Shown: positions 35,801 to 43,477 of the stretch, piece after piece
Numbering within the stretch: position 1 is the first letter of the stretch
Layout of the letters: each line of letters starts with the position of its first letter
Source of the DNA: an uncultured Eubacteriales bacterium
GTDB lineage: Bacteria; Bacillota; Clostridia; Peptostreptococcales; Anaerovoracaceae
Assembly: GCA_900542295.1 (NCBI GenBank)
Contig: UQNJ01000003.1
Span: 111,115-175,114 of the forward strand
DNA length: 64,000 bases
Direction: 5' to 3'
The notes under the pieces: generated by a model
Seen by the model: the letters and a program-made list of their open reading frames with translations, nothing else
Told to the model about the DNA's origin: nothing
Database searches by the model: none
Position numbers and translations under genes: made by a program

Positions 35801-36647
35801 TATGTTTACATTTGTAAACAGCTATATGATTGAAAAACCTGTTTACTCGAGCATAACGGATGATATAGAGATTACAAAGACTCTTGACGGAGCTGATTTG
35901 TCAGAATATGAGTTCGAATTTGAACTTCTTGAGAATGATAAGGTTGTTTCGACAGCTAAAAATGATGCCTCCGGAAATGTTGTATTCTCAGGCATCAAGT
36001 ATACTGAGCCCGGAACACATTATTATGCTACCAGGGAAGTAAACGGCGGAATCAGAGGTATAACCTATGATAAGGACATCTATAAGATAACGACAGAAGT
36101 AAAAGACAACGGTGACGGCACACTATCGGTTGAGCACAGCCTTTCTGGAGATGGCGAGCTTATCACCTTTGAGAACAAGTACGAAATAACCCAAGGTGCA
36201 TCTGTTGAGATAGGAGCTTCTAAAATTCTTGACGGTGCAGAACTTGCGGAAGGTCAATTTACCTTTGAGCTTTTAGATGAGAACGGTAAAGTGATAGACA
36301 CTGCCGTAAATGATGAAAACGGTGTGATACTGTTCGGTGAAATAAAGTATAAAGAGCCGGGAACTTATAAATATAAAGTGCGTGAAGTAAACGATGGTCA
36401 GAAAGGAATACTTTATGATGAAAAGGTTTACGGTATCGTTGTAAATGTTCGTGATGTGGATTCGGTTCTTGAGGTGGATATCGAAGCAGATGAAATGATA
36501 TTTACCAATGTTCTGCAAAAATCAGAGCCTCCTGCTGAGGATGATACTCCTAAGACAGGAGACAGCAGTGGTATAATAGGTTATATTATGCTGGCGGCAG
36601 CAGGTTTTGCAGGAAGTATATTTGTATTCAGAAGAAGAAAAGCATAG
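29802..36647 (+). CDS. giant LPXTG-like surface protein with VWA domain and Spy0128-type repeats
   Basis: A 2281-residue cell-wall protein. It has a basic signal peptide (to about residue 36) and a von Willebrand A domain with the metal site DTSGS at 133-137 and IFFTDGEP later. After a spacer and one DUF5979-like domain (about 735-855) come about ten pilin isopeptide repeats (857-2243). Most repeats show an ITKTLxGR-type Lys strand, a YxYxIxE Glu, a G(V/I)xYD turn and end in FxNxY, the Lys/Glu/Asn set that forms intramolecular isopeptide bonds. The C-terminus is TPKTGD (2249), a hydrophobic helix and RRRKA, a sortase sorting signal of the TPXTG variety. It probably works as an adhesin or pilus-tip-like stalk. 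No sortase or partner pilin is nearby. AAAGGAG precedes the ATG. Confidence 0.93.
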   Translation: MVTKGRHKRCKKGHLVMLIALMIVCMISGSIIYASSGENLSAASIRAQNAEIVVDDPSINDWTEIAQSNTKFIGRIWTDKTVYKDNVTLPGTPDITVNKGDSDFLVALSAISSTSNIRTLSGGVPLDIVMVLDTSGSMDEDMGAEYVQTYDDGKMWQKRYVLVDGKYTEIKRYGLINWTWQLNGKDIQVKYSESDSGYQMYKLEELSKMDALKNAVNNFIDATADINGSISSSDERHRISIVNYASSSDIRQHFVECTNDTKADLKSVVNELNANGATAADYGMEKAAEELKTARAGAKKVVIFFTDGEPNHQSGFDGNVADAAIGIAKTMKDSGTIIYSIGIFENADPAGDSNANKYMNGISSNYPDAESYKNLGNRVSEDANYYKVAADSAKLNNIFNEILEESVSNAGYPTHIDRPSGEPVDAAKSGYVTFTDKLGSYMQVDSFKSIIFADEEFTLPANGKTTSGETDTYVFEGTAGNTLYPNGNLNSIIITVKHGQNLKDGDTVTVAVPAAMIPLRDFDVDSENTDSITTTVSETLPIRIFYGVSLKEGVAKALENPDSDLAQYISENSKDGKVSFYSNDFTSGSELGNTTSKFIPAIGNSFYYFTEDSYLFSDEECTVPITENIQGHGGYYYQRTYYEKDSGTPKTYAIDIRGSGLNQLLESARKDDNKGGQYYIPAGTPRLTTVNDTYREKVNNLTGTAKVVISPIWNELTVAGAKDITVYLGNNGRMDLDLPGTLKISKNVETADGFDAQKFNNTEFEFELDLGQAAGTYDTQIVSKDGTKTSGTIQNGDSFKLKSGEQIYVYGLEAGVKYSVTEKSKVGFTATVTGNNGTVISGQEQEIKFTNTYKAEIPASVDTSRFFKGYKVLSGRDWKAGESFRFVLDNGTAPAAEKSEVTLTSKEDGTYKENSKIEFDFGKVTFTRPGVYKYDIFEVEPVQTVPGMSYSSARYQVTVTVEDNGDGTMSASSEMKQVRNDEAEQTDKTVDIAAFTNKYGAEAVMYGPIGYKEYKDLSGGGMPLENCNFRFRVTPLTEGAPVPGSVDESAESFTVGQGEHQINYGNAKFTAQHDKPYYDYLLEEVIPQGADESNNYVLNGMKYDPAKYIARFSPEVVQEPGQEAQVRVTVSYWHTIDGVTPLRPIDDKAIHFYNSYDPEDAVLTGDTAFHGEKTLIGRDMKDGEVFSFNLQTADRATAQAVADGKILISSWDNTLEKASASVSEAKDGVSAGFDFGNATFTEVGTYKFTITEEPGSAGGVSYDNHETKVTVTVTDENGSLKASVDYDNGKDRPDDKAVFENRYKASLDYGQSGGIIVTKTLNGRNMNVGEFTFTIESDDKKLSQGDAEFTNPAGRDGDAVVMKKLQSLKFTEADVGKTFTYILDETEDKDAGGITYDKSKYKIEITVTDPEKDGRLSAETSVTKIMDSQGKEVNEAAGKYDLAENEVPEVAFVNSYNAEPLDFDTEGLFTKILRGRKWLDSDEFKFNIRAVTENAPMPDNTEVKVNKPEKGDSVKFGFGKITFNRAGVYEYRISEEAGNIPGVKYSSNEAVLKVTVRDNGDGTFTAVPDIISGTFENIYKASIDYEAAGGLEITKTLTGRNMEEGQFEFTVKGLDDESRQKLKTDKTGLKFENEKAADGEKITVVSLGEYFSFGMSDAGKTYTYEIAETNTGAHGYIYDREVRTVKISISDNLDGRMKVVTKITGGNDTAEYTYITGEAASEKAVVNFENRYKSETTAETAASLKAWKKLIGRPLNDGEFKFEVATKGNTTETVMTGTNNAEGVVNFNKKFEYTTDTLKKAVKDGYAVRSETEKGYQWTVNYIVSEDTTGFAQKGITAANSSYDFTVIVQDNGDGTLTSKVNYPEGESVIFTNVYSTGEPIALNLSGSKILKAEEGLLPDDITGKFTFTLEGKDNAPMPSCNEVQNDKNGNISFGNVTFSLDMLKDVKTADDGSRTKVFKYVVSESGTMPGITNDTEKDFTVILKDDGKGHLTANAGKGAMFTFVNSYMIEKPVYSSITDDIEITKTLDGADLSEYEFEFELLENDKVVSTAKNDASGNVVFSGIKYTEPGTHYYATREVNGGIRGITYDKDIYKITTEVKDNGDGTLSVEHSLSGDGELITFENKYEITQGASVEIGASKILDGAELAEGQFTFELLDENGKVIDTAVNDENGVILFGEIKYKEPGTYKYKVREVNDGQKGILYDEKVYGIVVNVRDVDSVLEVDIEADEMIFTNVLQKSEPPAEDDTPKTGDSSGIIGYIMLAAAGFAGSIFVFRRRKA

Positions 36648-36696
36648 TAAATTCGGCCTATAGGTCTAAATTTCATCCTTAAATTATGCTGAACCA

Positions 36697-36736
36697 AAAA
36701 ACGGCAGCCCCGTAATATCAGAGACTGCCGTTTTTG
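36697..36736. terminator. bidirectional terminator between convergent genes
   Basis: AAAAACGGCAG (36697-36707) and CTGCCGTTTTT (36725-36735) form an 11 bp perfect stem with T tracts in both directions. It serves the surface protein gene and, on the other strand, pckG. Confidence 0.92.
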
Positions 36737-36761
36737 TTATCAATTATATCGGAAATTAAAA

Positions 36762-38525
36762 CTAATCTAAATCAAGTTCCAGTTTTGCAAGGGAAGCAAT
36801 GAGCTCATCAGGCATATGGTCGAATTTTGCATACCATTCTTTGATATTTGAAAGCTCGTTTTTCCATGTTTCTTTGTCGACTGTAAGGATATCGTTAAGT
36901 TTGTCCTCATCAACATCTATGCCTGTAAGGTCAAGATCCTCTTTTCGAGGAACATAACCGAGAGGTGTTTCCACTGCATCTGCTTTGCCTTCGCAACGAT
37001 CAAGAGCCCAAAGGAGAGCACGCATGTTGTCACCGAATCCCGGCCATATGAAGTTGCCCTCATCATCTCTGCGGAACCAGTTTACATTGAATATCTTAGG
37101 AGGGTTAGTCATCTTCTTACCCATATCAATCCAGTGCTGGAAATAATCTCCCATGTGGTATCCACAGAACGGAAGCATAGCCATAGGGTCATAGCGAACC
37201 ACTCCTACTGCACCGTTTGCTGCTGCTGTAGTTTCAGATGACATCTTTGAACCCATGAATACACCGTGGTTCCAGCTTTTTGACTGACAGATAAGAGGCT
37301 CTGCCTTGGCACGGCGTCCGCCGAATATTATTGCACTTATTGGAACACCTTCGCCTGTGAAGAATTCAGGTGCGATGGAAGGACAGTTTTCGGCAGGTGC
37401 TGTAAATCTTGAGTTTGGATGAGCGCCCTTTTCAGTTGCAGTATCCTTGTTCCAAGGTTTGCCCTGCCAGTCTTCTCCGTTGGTTGGAGCAGGCTGATCC
37501 AGACCTTCCCACCAAACTGTGTTGTCATCTAAGTTTCTGCATACATTAGTGTATATTGTGTTCTTTTTTGTAGTCATAAGGGCATTATTGTTGGTCTTGC
37601 TGTTAGTACCCGGAGCCACTCCAAAGAAACCATTTTCAGGATTGACTGCATAGAGTCTTCCGTCTTTTCCTATGCGGAGCCAAGCAATATCGTCTCCTAT
37701 TGTGTATGCCTTATAACCTTTTTTCTTAAGGTGCTCAGGAGGGATTAACATTGCAAGATTGGTTTTGCCGCATGCGCTTGGGAAAGCAGCGCTGATATAG
37801 CGCTTTTCGCCGTCAGGGCTCTCTATACAAAGTATGAGCATGTGCTCTGCCATCCATCCTTCTTCTTTGCCCAGCCATGATCCTATTCGGAGAGCCAGAC
37901 ACTTTTTGCCTAAAAGCACATTGCCGCCATATGCGGAATTGATGCTCCATATTGTGTTGTCCTCAGGGAAGTGAGCTATGTATTTGTTTTCTGCATCAAC
38001 CTGAGCCTTTGAATGAAGGCATTTGACGAAGTCCGCTCCCTTGTTAAGCTCCTCGATTACAGAATCTCCCACATGGGTCATTATGTGCATTGAAAGCACT
38101 ACATATATTGAGTCAGTAAGCTCTATACCTATCTTGGAAAATTCTGTTCCCGGAATTCCCATGGAAAAAGGTATCGCATACATAGTGCGACCTTTCATGG
38201 AATCTTTGAAAAGCGGGCGCATCTTGGCATACATTTCATCCTTCTGAACCCAGTTGTTGGTAGGTCCTGCATCCTTCTGATAAGTGGTACAAATTACTGT
38301 TCTTTTTTCATCTCTTGCTACATCCTTGGGATGAGTTCTGTAGTAGTAACATCCGGGAAGCTTTTCTTGATTCAGTTTTATCATTTCACCTGTAGCGCAG
38401 GCTTCTTTTCTGAAAATATCAAGCTGTTCCTCTGAACCGTCGAGCCATATGATTTCTTTAGGGCTGGTAAGGTCGGCACACTCTTTTACCCATTCCAATA
38501 CACGGTTGTTCTTAATCTCGATCAT
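36762..38525 (-). CDS. pckG: phosphoenolpyruvate carboxykinase (GTP)
   Basis: A 587-residue GTP-type PEP carboxykinase, which interconverts oxaloacetate and PEP. The P-loop FPSACGKTNLAML lies near residue 250 with the hyper-reactive Cys; other landmarks are TIGDDIAWLRIGKDGRLYAV, APGTNSKTN and FGGRRAKAEPL. In fermenting anaerobes the enzyme often runs toward oxaloacetate with CO2 fixation. AGAGGAAGAG lies upstream of the start. It has its own promoter at 38599-38627 and is monocistronic. Confidence 0.96.
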   Translation of the reverse strand: MIEIKNNRVLEWVKECADLTSPKEIIWLDGSEEQLDIFRKEACATGEMIKLNQEKLPGCYYYRTHPKDVARDEKRTVICTTYQKDAGPTNNWVQKDEMYAKMRPLFKDSMKGRTMYAIPFSMGIPGTEFSKIGIELTDSIYVVLSMHIMTHVGDSVIEELNKGADFVKCLHSKAQVDAENKYIAHFPEDNTIWSINSAYGGNVLLGKKCLALRIGSWLGKEEGWMAEHMLILCIESPDGEKRYISAAFPSACGKTNLAMLIPPEHLKKKGYKAYTIGDDIAWLRIGKDGRLYAVNPENGFFGVAPGTNSKTNNNALMTTKKNTIYTNVCRNLDDNTVWWEGLDQPAPTNGEDWQGKPWNKDTATEKGAHPNSRFTAPAENCPSIAPEFFTGEGVPISAIIFGGRRAKAEPLICQSKSWNHGVFMGSKMSSETTAAANGAVGVVRYDPMAMLPFCGYHMGDYFQHWIDMGKKMTNPPKIFNVNWFRRDDEGNFIWPGFGDNMRALLWALDRCEGKADAVETPLGYVPRKEDLDLTGIDVDEDKLNDILTVDKETWKNELSNIKEWYAKFDHMPDELIASLAKLELDLD

Positions 38526-38557
38526 TTCTCTTCCTCTCCGTCGATTGTTAAGATATT

Positions 38558-38578
38558 AAGTCTTTTCTTTAAAGACTT
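38558..38578. promoter_or_regulatory. dyad in the pckG leader
   Basis: AAGTCTTT-TCTTT-AAAGACTT, 8 bp perfect arms, lies between the predicted pckG transcription start (~38592) and its start codon. It may be an operator or leader hairpin. Confidence 0.4.
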
Positions 38579-38598
38579 TTGCATTGTATTACATATTC

Positions 38599-38627
38599 AT
38601 TTTAACACCGGCCAAAGTGCTTTTCAA
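38599..38627 (-). promoter_or_regulatory. vegetative promoter for pckG
   Basis: On the minus strand TTGAAA (38622-38627), 17 bp, then TAAAAT (38599-38604). It would give a leader of about 65 bases. Confidence 0.6.
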
Positions 38628-38686
38628 GTTAATCTTGGGCAAACTTGTTTTTGCTAAGATTAAAGCATGAAAAACTTTAAAAAAAT

Positions 38687-38718
38687 AAAAACCATGGGAG
38701 ACACATCCATGGTTTTTT
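38687..38718 (-). terminator. rpsT terminator
   Basis: The arms AAAACCATGG (38688-38697) and CCATGGTTTT (38707-38716) form a stem around a nine-base loop; read on the minus strand it is followed by an A/T-rich tract with a T run. It lies 50 bp beyond the rpsT stop. Confidence 0.8.
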
Positions 38719-38766
38719 CGCTCATGCTGTGCATTTAACTTATGCACGGGTGGGGACGGGTGAGAC

Positions 38767-39039
38767 TTATTTTGCTGCTTTTGCAGCGTTGAATCTTTTT
38801 GTTAATCTTGAAACTTTTCTTGAAGCAGCATGCTTGGAAATAGTATTCTTTGAAGCTGCCTGCATCAGTTTCTTTTCTGCAAGACGAAGCTGCTGTGCTG
38901 CTGCGTCGAAGTTGCCTTCTTCTAAAGCTGCATCGAAGCTTTTTAAAACAGTCTTGAGATGATTTTTAACTCTTCTGTTTCTTGCAGTTTTCTTGTCGAT
39001 AACTCTGATTCTTTTCTTTGCGGATTTGATGTTTGCCAT
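38767..39039 (-). CDS. rpsT: 30S ribosomal protein S20
   Basis: A 90-residue S20: MANIKSAKKRIRVIDKKTAR at the N-terminus, lysine/arginine-rich helices, and the conserved GNFDAAAQQLRLAEKKLMQA central helix followed by NTISKHAASRKVSRL. It binds 16S rRNA in the 30S subunit. AAAGTGGGG lies upstream of the start. In E. coli, S20 represses its own translation; nothing here shows that directly. It is transcribed alone. Confidence 0.97.
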   Translation of the reverse strand: MANIKSAKKRIRVIDKKTARNRRVKNHLKTVLKSFDAALEEGNFDAAAQQLRLAEKKLMQAASKNTISKHAASRKVSRLTKRFNAAKAAK

Positions 39040-39387
39040 AAATTGTTACCCCACTTTTCTTAAATTTCAGCATATCTGTCGTTTAGACAAGATAAATTCG
39101 CAACTTACATTTTATATTATTATTGTTGAAAATGCAAGGGAAATTTTATGTTTCGGAATATTCTTCAAATTGTGATTTTACAGATTCTATTGAGAATCAT
39201 TACAAACAAAAAAATTTTGGGAAATTTGTCACAGGCAATGTCTGTTCAGCGATTTTTTATGAATGTTATATATAATTTACATGTAATTTTTTAATAGCTG
39301 AAAAGTCATTTTTAATAGGTAAGCCTCTTCTTGACAATTAGCCCCGCCCCATTGTAAACTTATTACATGACTTGATTTGGAGGCATG
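39040..39387. other. divergent intergenic region between rpsT and the YczE-like gene
   Basis: There is no gene here. It should carry the rpsT promoter (not resolved; very AT-rich around 39110-39140) and the + strand promoter at 39331-39360. No riboswitch or T-box pattern was recognised upstream of the thrC run. Confidence 0.6.
39331..39360 (+). promoter_or_regulatory. vegetative promoter for the YczE/thrC/molybdenum run
   Basis: TTGACA (39331-39336), 18 bp, TAAACT (39355-39360), 28 bp upstream of the first start codon. Confidence 0.6.
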
Positions 39388-40122
39388 ATGAGTAAAGAAA
39401 ATTTAACTTGTAATGGCTGTGCGACAGCAATGGAATATATACGGAGGACCATAAGACTTATATTCGGACTTTTTTTATATGGTCTGGGGTCTTATATGGG
39501 TATACAGGCAAATGTCGGGCTTGCCCCATGGGAAGCTTTCAGCATGGGAATATTCTACAAAACCGATATTTTGTATGGCGATATAGTAGTACTTACGGGA
39601 GTAGTAATTATAGTAATAGACTTTATTTTAAAAGAAAAAATCGGGTTCGGAACAATTTTAAATGCTATTATGATAGGCAAGGTTGTAGATCTTTGCAACT
39701 GGCTCGATTTTATACCTAAGATGCATAATTTTCCGGCAGGAGTAGCTGTGCTTCTGGCAGGGCAGGTAGTGATATGCCTCGCAAGTTATTTTTATATAGG
39801 AGCAGGACTCGGATGCGGGCCGAGAGATGCTCTGATGGTAGCGATGGGCAAAAGGCTGCATAAATTGCCTATAGGCCTTGTAAGGGGCATTCTTGAAGGA
39901 ACGGTTCTCCTTATCGGCTGGCTGATGGGAGCCAAGGTAGGAATCGGAACAGTAATAGCGGTGTTCGGAATAGGCACTATAATGGAATATACATTCAGAA
40001 TACTGCATTTTAATGTAAAAGAGGTAAAGCATGAAGATTTTGCGGATACGATAAGAAGAATCCGTAGCGCAGTTTGCAAAAACTATAAAGAAAAGCCGCA
40101 GGAAGAAAGTATTAACGGCTGA
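39388..40122 (+). CDS. YczE/YyaS-type multi-pass membrane protein
   Basis: A 244-residue membrane protein with about five or six helices. It matches the YczE/YitT-like family: GLFLYGLGSYMGIQANVGLA, PWEAFSMGI, YFYIGAGLGCGPRDALMVAM and RGILEGTVLLIGWLMGAKVG. Function is not established for the family; a transport or sensing role is guessed. Tandem ATGs at 39385 and 39388 follow GGAGG very closely; ATG 39433 (MEYIRRT) is a further option. It precedes threonine synthase by 21 bp. Confidence 0.8.
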   Translation: MSKENLTCNGCATAMEYIRRTIRLIFGLFLYGLGSYMGIQANVGLAPWEAFSMGIFYKTDILYGDIVVLTGVVIIVIDFILKEKIGFGTILNAIMIGKVVDLCNWLDFIPKMHNFPAGVAVLLAGQVVICLASYFYIGAGLGCGPRDALMVAMGKRLHKLPIGLVRGILEGTVLLIGWLMGAKVGIGTVIAVFGIGTIMEYTFRILHFNVKEVKHEDFADTIRRIRSAVCKNYKEKPQEESING

Positions 40123-40143
40123 TAAAAGAGAGGAGCAAAATAA

Positions 40144-41652
40144 ATGAAATACGAAAGCACAAGAGGCAGCAGCAATTATAAAAGCAGTACCGAGGCTATT
40201 ATAAGAGGGCTTGCAGAGGATAAAGGTCTTTATGTACCGGAGAGAATCCCGGCGCTCCCTGTTGATATAGAAGAAATGAAAGGCATGACTTATCAGCAGA
40301 TCGCTTACGAGATAATTCATGCATACTTTGACGAATATACAGATGATGAGATGAAAGCATGTATTGAGGGAGCGTATGACAGTAAGTTTGAGGCGGAAGA
40401 GGTTGTACCTATAAAGAAAGCCGGAGGTGCATATTTCCTTGAACTTTATCATGGAAAGACTGCTGCATTCAAGGACATGGCTTTGTCAATACTGCCATAT
40501 CTTATGACAGCAGCATGTCGCAAGGAAGGTGAAAAAAACAAGATATGCATACTTACAGCCACTTCCGGAGATACAGGGAAGGCAGCGTTAGAGGGGTTTG
40601 CAGGAGTAGAAGGAACGGAGATAATAGTCTTTTATCCGGAGAACGGTGTGAGCGAGGTGCAGAAGCGTCAGATGGTGTCTCAGGAAGGTGCCAACACTCA
40701 TGTTGCTGCCATAAAAGGAAACTTTGATGATGCACAAACAGGCGTAAAAAAAATATTTGCCGATGAAACTGTCAAAGATAAGCTTGCCGCCAAGGGTATT
40801 AAGCTTTCATCTGCCAACTCAATCAACATAGGAAGACTCGTTCCGCAGGTGGCATACTATGTATACAGTTATGTAAAGCTTATGGAAGAAGGCGTTCTAA
40901 AAAAAGGAGACGCTATGAATGTAGTAGTTCCTACAGGAAATTTCGGAAATATTTTGGCGGCATATCTTGCAGGCAAAATGGGAATACCGATAGGAAAACT
41001 TATATGTGCATCCAACGAAAACAAAGTGCTGACGGATTTTATAAGAACGGGAATTTATGATGCAAGAAGAGATTTTCATCTTACAAGTTCTCCGTCGATG
41101 GATATCCTTATTTCCAGCAATCTTGAGAGATTGCTCTATTTGCTGAGTGGCAGAGACGGACAGGCAGTAAACAGGTGGATGTCGGATTTGGAAGAGAAAA
41201 AGGTATATGAGGTTTCCTCTGATGTAAAAGAAAGAATGAAAGACTTTTACGGAGGATTTTGCAGTGAGGATGATACAGAGAAGACTATAGCAAAGCTGTG
41301 GAATGAAGACCGGTATCTGGTTGATACTCATACGGCAGTGGCATACAAAGTTTACAGAGATTATGTTGAAGAAACAGGAGACAAAAGACCCGCTGTAATT
41401 GCTTCTACAGCAAGTGCATATAAGTTTGCCCAAAGTGTGGCAAAGGCATGTGGACTGGATGATTTTAAAGTTGCAGATACATTGGGAAAAGACGGTGAAG
41501 TTACAGGTTTCGATTATGTAAAAGCCTTGGCAAAGTTTACAGGAGTAAGAGTACCTTCCGGTCTTTCGGATCTTGAGAATAAACCTGTTCTTCACAATAC
41601 GGTTTGTGAAAAAGATGAGATGGAAGATGTGGTTCGGGAGGCCTTGAAATAA
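40144..41652 (+). CDS. thrC: threonine synthase
   Basis: A 502-residue PLP enzyme that makes threonine from O-phosphohomoserine. The N-terminal YESTRGSS, the PLP lysine in HGKTAAFKDMALS (Lys110), the ATSGDTGKAALEGF phosphate loop, SSANSINIGRLVPQ and PTGNFGNILAAYLAG are as in yeast/E. coli-type enzymes. The homoserine dehydrogenase of the same pathway lies at 51873, in another unit, and no homoserine kinase is visible. The stop overlaps the DUF3267 gene by one base (TAATG). Confidence 0.95.
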   Translation: MKYESTRGSSNYKSSTEAIIRGLAEDKGLYVPERIPALPVDIEEMKGMTYQQIAYEIIHAYFDEYTDDEMKACIEGAYDSKFEAEEVVPIKKAGGAYFLELYHGKTAAFKDMALSILPYLMTAACRKEGEKNKICILTATSGDTGKAALEGFAGVEGTEIIVFYPENGVSEVQKRQMVSQEGANTHVAAIKGNFDDAQTGVKKIFADETVKDKLAAKGIKLSSANSINIGRLVPQVAYYVYSYVKLMEEGVLKKGDAMNVVVPTGNFGNILAAYLAGKMGIPIGKLICASNENKVLTDFIRTGIYDARRDFHLTSSPSMDILISSNLERLLYLLSGRDGQAVNRWMSDLEEKKVYEVSSDVKERMKDFYGGFCSEDDTEKTIAKLWNEDRYLVDTHTAVAYKVYRDYVEETGDKRPAVIASTASAYKFAQSVAKACGLDDFKVADTLGKDGEVTGFDYVKALAKFTGVRVPSGLSDLENKPVLHNTVCEKDEMEDVVREALK

Positions 41653-42269
41653 TGAAAAAGGCAGTAAATCCACAAGGCGGGAGCAGTTCATATTCATATG
41701 AAAGCCTTCCGTTCGGATATCGGCTGTTTAAAAGAATAAAGCTCACTGAAGACCGCAGTTCATTGATTGCCATAAATATTTGGAGTTTAGCAGCAGCATT
41801 GGCATTGGTTTTGCCAATGCTGTTTGTGCATCCTGTGAAATATGCTTTCGATATGGAAATCGGAAAGATAATATTCTGTATAAGTGCAGTAATTGTCGGA
41901 ATGGTGGTATATCTGTTTTTGCATGAAGGAGTGCATGGCATATTTATAAGGATTTTTACGGGCAGCAGTGCTGCGTTCGGCTTCGACCTCAAACATGGTA
42001 TAGCATATGCTTCCAGTTCATGGTATTTTAAGAAGCTGCCCTATATAATAATTGCCCTTGCACCTCTTGCAGTATGGGGCATTGTGTTTGCTGTGATGCT
42101 TTCGGATGTTGATGAAAATTATTTTTGGTATTTATATATATTGCAGATATTCAATGTTACGGGAAGTGCAGGAGATATTTATATTTCATACATCGTAGCT
42201 AAAATGCCTAATAATGTTCTTGCGCATGATATGGGTGCTGATATGGAATTTTACAGAAAGACGGAATAA
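41652..42269 (+). CDS. DUF3267 membrane protein with HExxH motif
   Basis: A 205-residue membrane protein with about four helices and a zincin-like HEGVHG motif (His91, Glu92, His95) at the end of a membrane segment. It continues with FGFDLKHGIAYASS and ends with the conserved FNVTGSAGDIYISYIV, in which the Asp could complete the metal site. DUF3267 members are putative membrane metallopeptidases without a known substrate. One-base overlaps connect it to thrC and moeA, so translation is coupled although the functions look unrelated. Confidence 0.8.
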   Translation: MKKAVNPQGGSSSYSYESLPFGYRLFKRIKLTEDRSSLIAINIWSLAAALALVLPMLFVHPVKYAFDMEIGKIIFCISAVIVGMVVYLFLHEGVHGIFIRIFTGSSAAFGFDLKHGIAYASSSWYFKKLPYIIIALAPLAVWGIVFAVMLSDVDENYFWYLYILQIFNVTGSAGDIYISYIVAKMPNNVLAHDMGADMEFYRKTE

Positions 42270-43474
42270 TGATGCAGATAGAAGAATGCTTAAACAATGT
42301 GCTTGAGGCAGTAAAGCCTATAGAAGAATATGAGACAGTGCCTTTAAACAAGCTTTGCGGAAGAATATCATACAGAGATGTATTTGCGTCATCTCCTGTG
42401 CCGCCTTTTCCAAAATCGGCGATGGACGGCTATGCCGTAAGGGCGGAGGATACAGTAGAAGCCGAAAAACTTGGAGAGGTTTCTCTTAAAGTTACAGGTA
42501 AGCTGCTTGCAGGAGAGTATGAAAATATAGAATACAAAAAAAATACGGCTGTAAGAGTTATGACAGGCTCATATATACCATATGGGTTTGACGCAGTGGT
42601 AAAACAGGAGGACACCGATATGGGAGAAGATTCCGTTACCGTCAGAAAACGAGTCTGCCCAGGTGAAAATTACTGTACAGCCGGTGAAGATATAAGACAG
42701 GGAGCTGTTATTCTGGAGAAGGGAAAGGTGATAGATCCCGTGAAGATAGGCATGCTTGCTTCAGCAGGCAAAGCATCTGTCGATGTGGTGAGAAAACCTA
42801 AAATAACAATTATTTCAACAGGCAGCGAGCTTATGGAACCGGGCAGAGAGCTGCTGCCGGGAAAGATTTATGCAAGTACAGGTTATATACTTGCTTCAGC
42901 AGCTGAAAAATATGGAATCAAAGTTTGCGGTCCCTATCTGTGCGGAGACTGTGAGAAGGAGGCAGAAAAACTTATAAACAGTGCTGCTGAAACTTCTGAT
43001 ATGGTAATAACCACAGGAGCATTATCGGTAGGAGAAAGAGATTTTATACCGACTCTGATAAAAAACATGGGTGGGGAAATACTTTTCAGCGGTGCGGATA
43101 TTCAGCCCGGCACACCGACTATGGCATCACTTGTCAAAAACAAGGTGGTATTGAGCCTTTCAGGAAATCCTTATGCCGCCGTTGCGAATTTTGAAGTCTA
43201 TTTTTGGGATATAATGGCCCGGATGACAGAATGTAGTGATATGAGCCCTGAAATATCATCGGCATATCTAAAAGATGATTATAACAAAGTAAACAGGCAC
43301 AGACGGCTGATAAGAGCCAAAGCAGAAAATGACAAAGTTTATTTGCCGTCGCAGGTACATTCCTCATCTGTAATAAACAATTTGACATTATGCAACTGCT
43401 TTATAGATCTTGAGCCGGGAAGAAAAGTTAAAAAAGGCGATCTGGTAAAAATAAGATATATAAAAGGAATCTAA
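42269..43474 (+). CDS. moeA: molybdopterin molybdenumtransferase MoeA
   Basis: A 401-residue MoeA, which inserts molybdate into adenylylated molybdopterin. Landmarks are PPFPKSAMDGYAVRAEDT near the N-terminus, RVMTGSYIPYGFDAVVKQED, STGSELMEPG, the MPT-binding TTGALSVGERDF and SLSGNPYAAVANFE. The start overlaps the preceding stop (TAATGATG). It opens the molybdenum cofactor block. No molybdoenzyme is encoded in the window. Confidence 0.94.
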   Translation: MMQIEECLNNVLEAVKPIEEYETVPLNKLCGRISYRDVFASSPVPPFPKSAMDGYAVRAEDTVEAEKLGEVSLKVTGKLLAGEYENIEYKKNTAVRVMTGSYIPYGFDAVVKQEDTDMGEDSVTVRKRVCPGENYCTAGEDIRQGAVILEKGKVIDPVKIGMLASAGKASVDVVRKPKITIISTGSELMEPGRELLPGKIYASTGYILASAAEKYGIKVCGPYLCGDCEKEAEKLINSAAETSDMVITTGALSVGERDFIPTLIKNMGGEILFSGADIQPGTPTMASLVKNKVVLSLSGNPYAAVANFEVYFWDIMARMTECSDMSPEISSAYLKDDYNKVNRHRRLIRAKAENDKVYLPSQVHSSSVINNLTLCNCFIDLEPGRKVKKGDLVKIRYIKGI

Positions 43475-43477
43475 GCA

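Noticed and set aside
29802..36647. Many open frames on the opposite strand of the surface protein gene
   Set aside because: They are shadows of the repetitive coding sequence, lack ribosome-binding sites and resemble no protein family.
39040..39387. Possible T-box or threonine leader before the thrC run
   Set aside because: No specifier-loop, antiterminator or T-box consensus could be seen, and no leader peptide with threonine codons.
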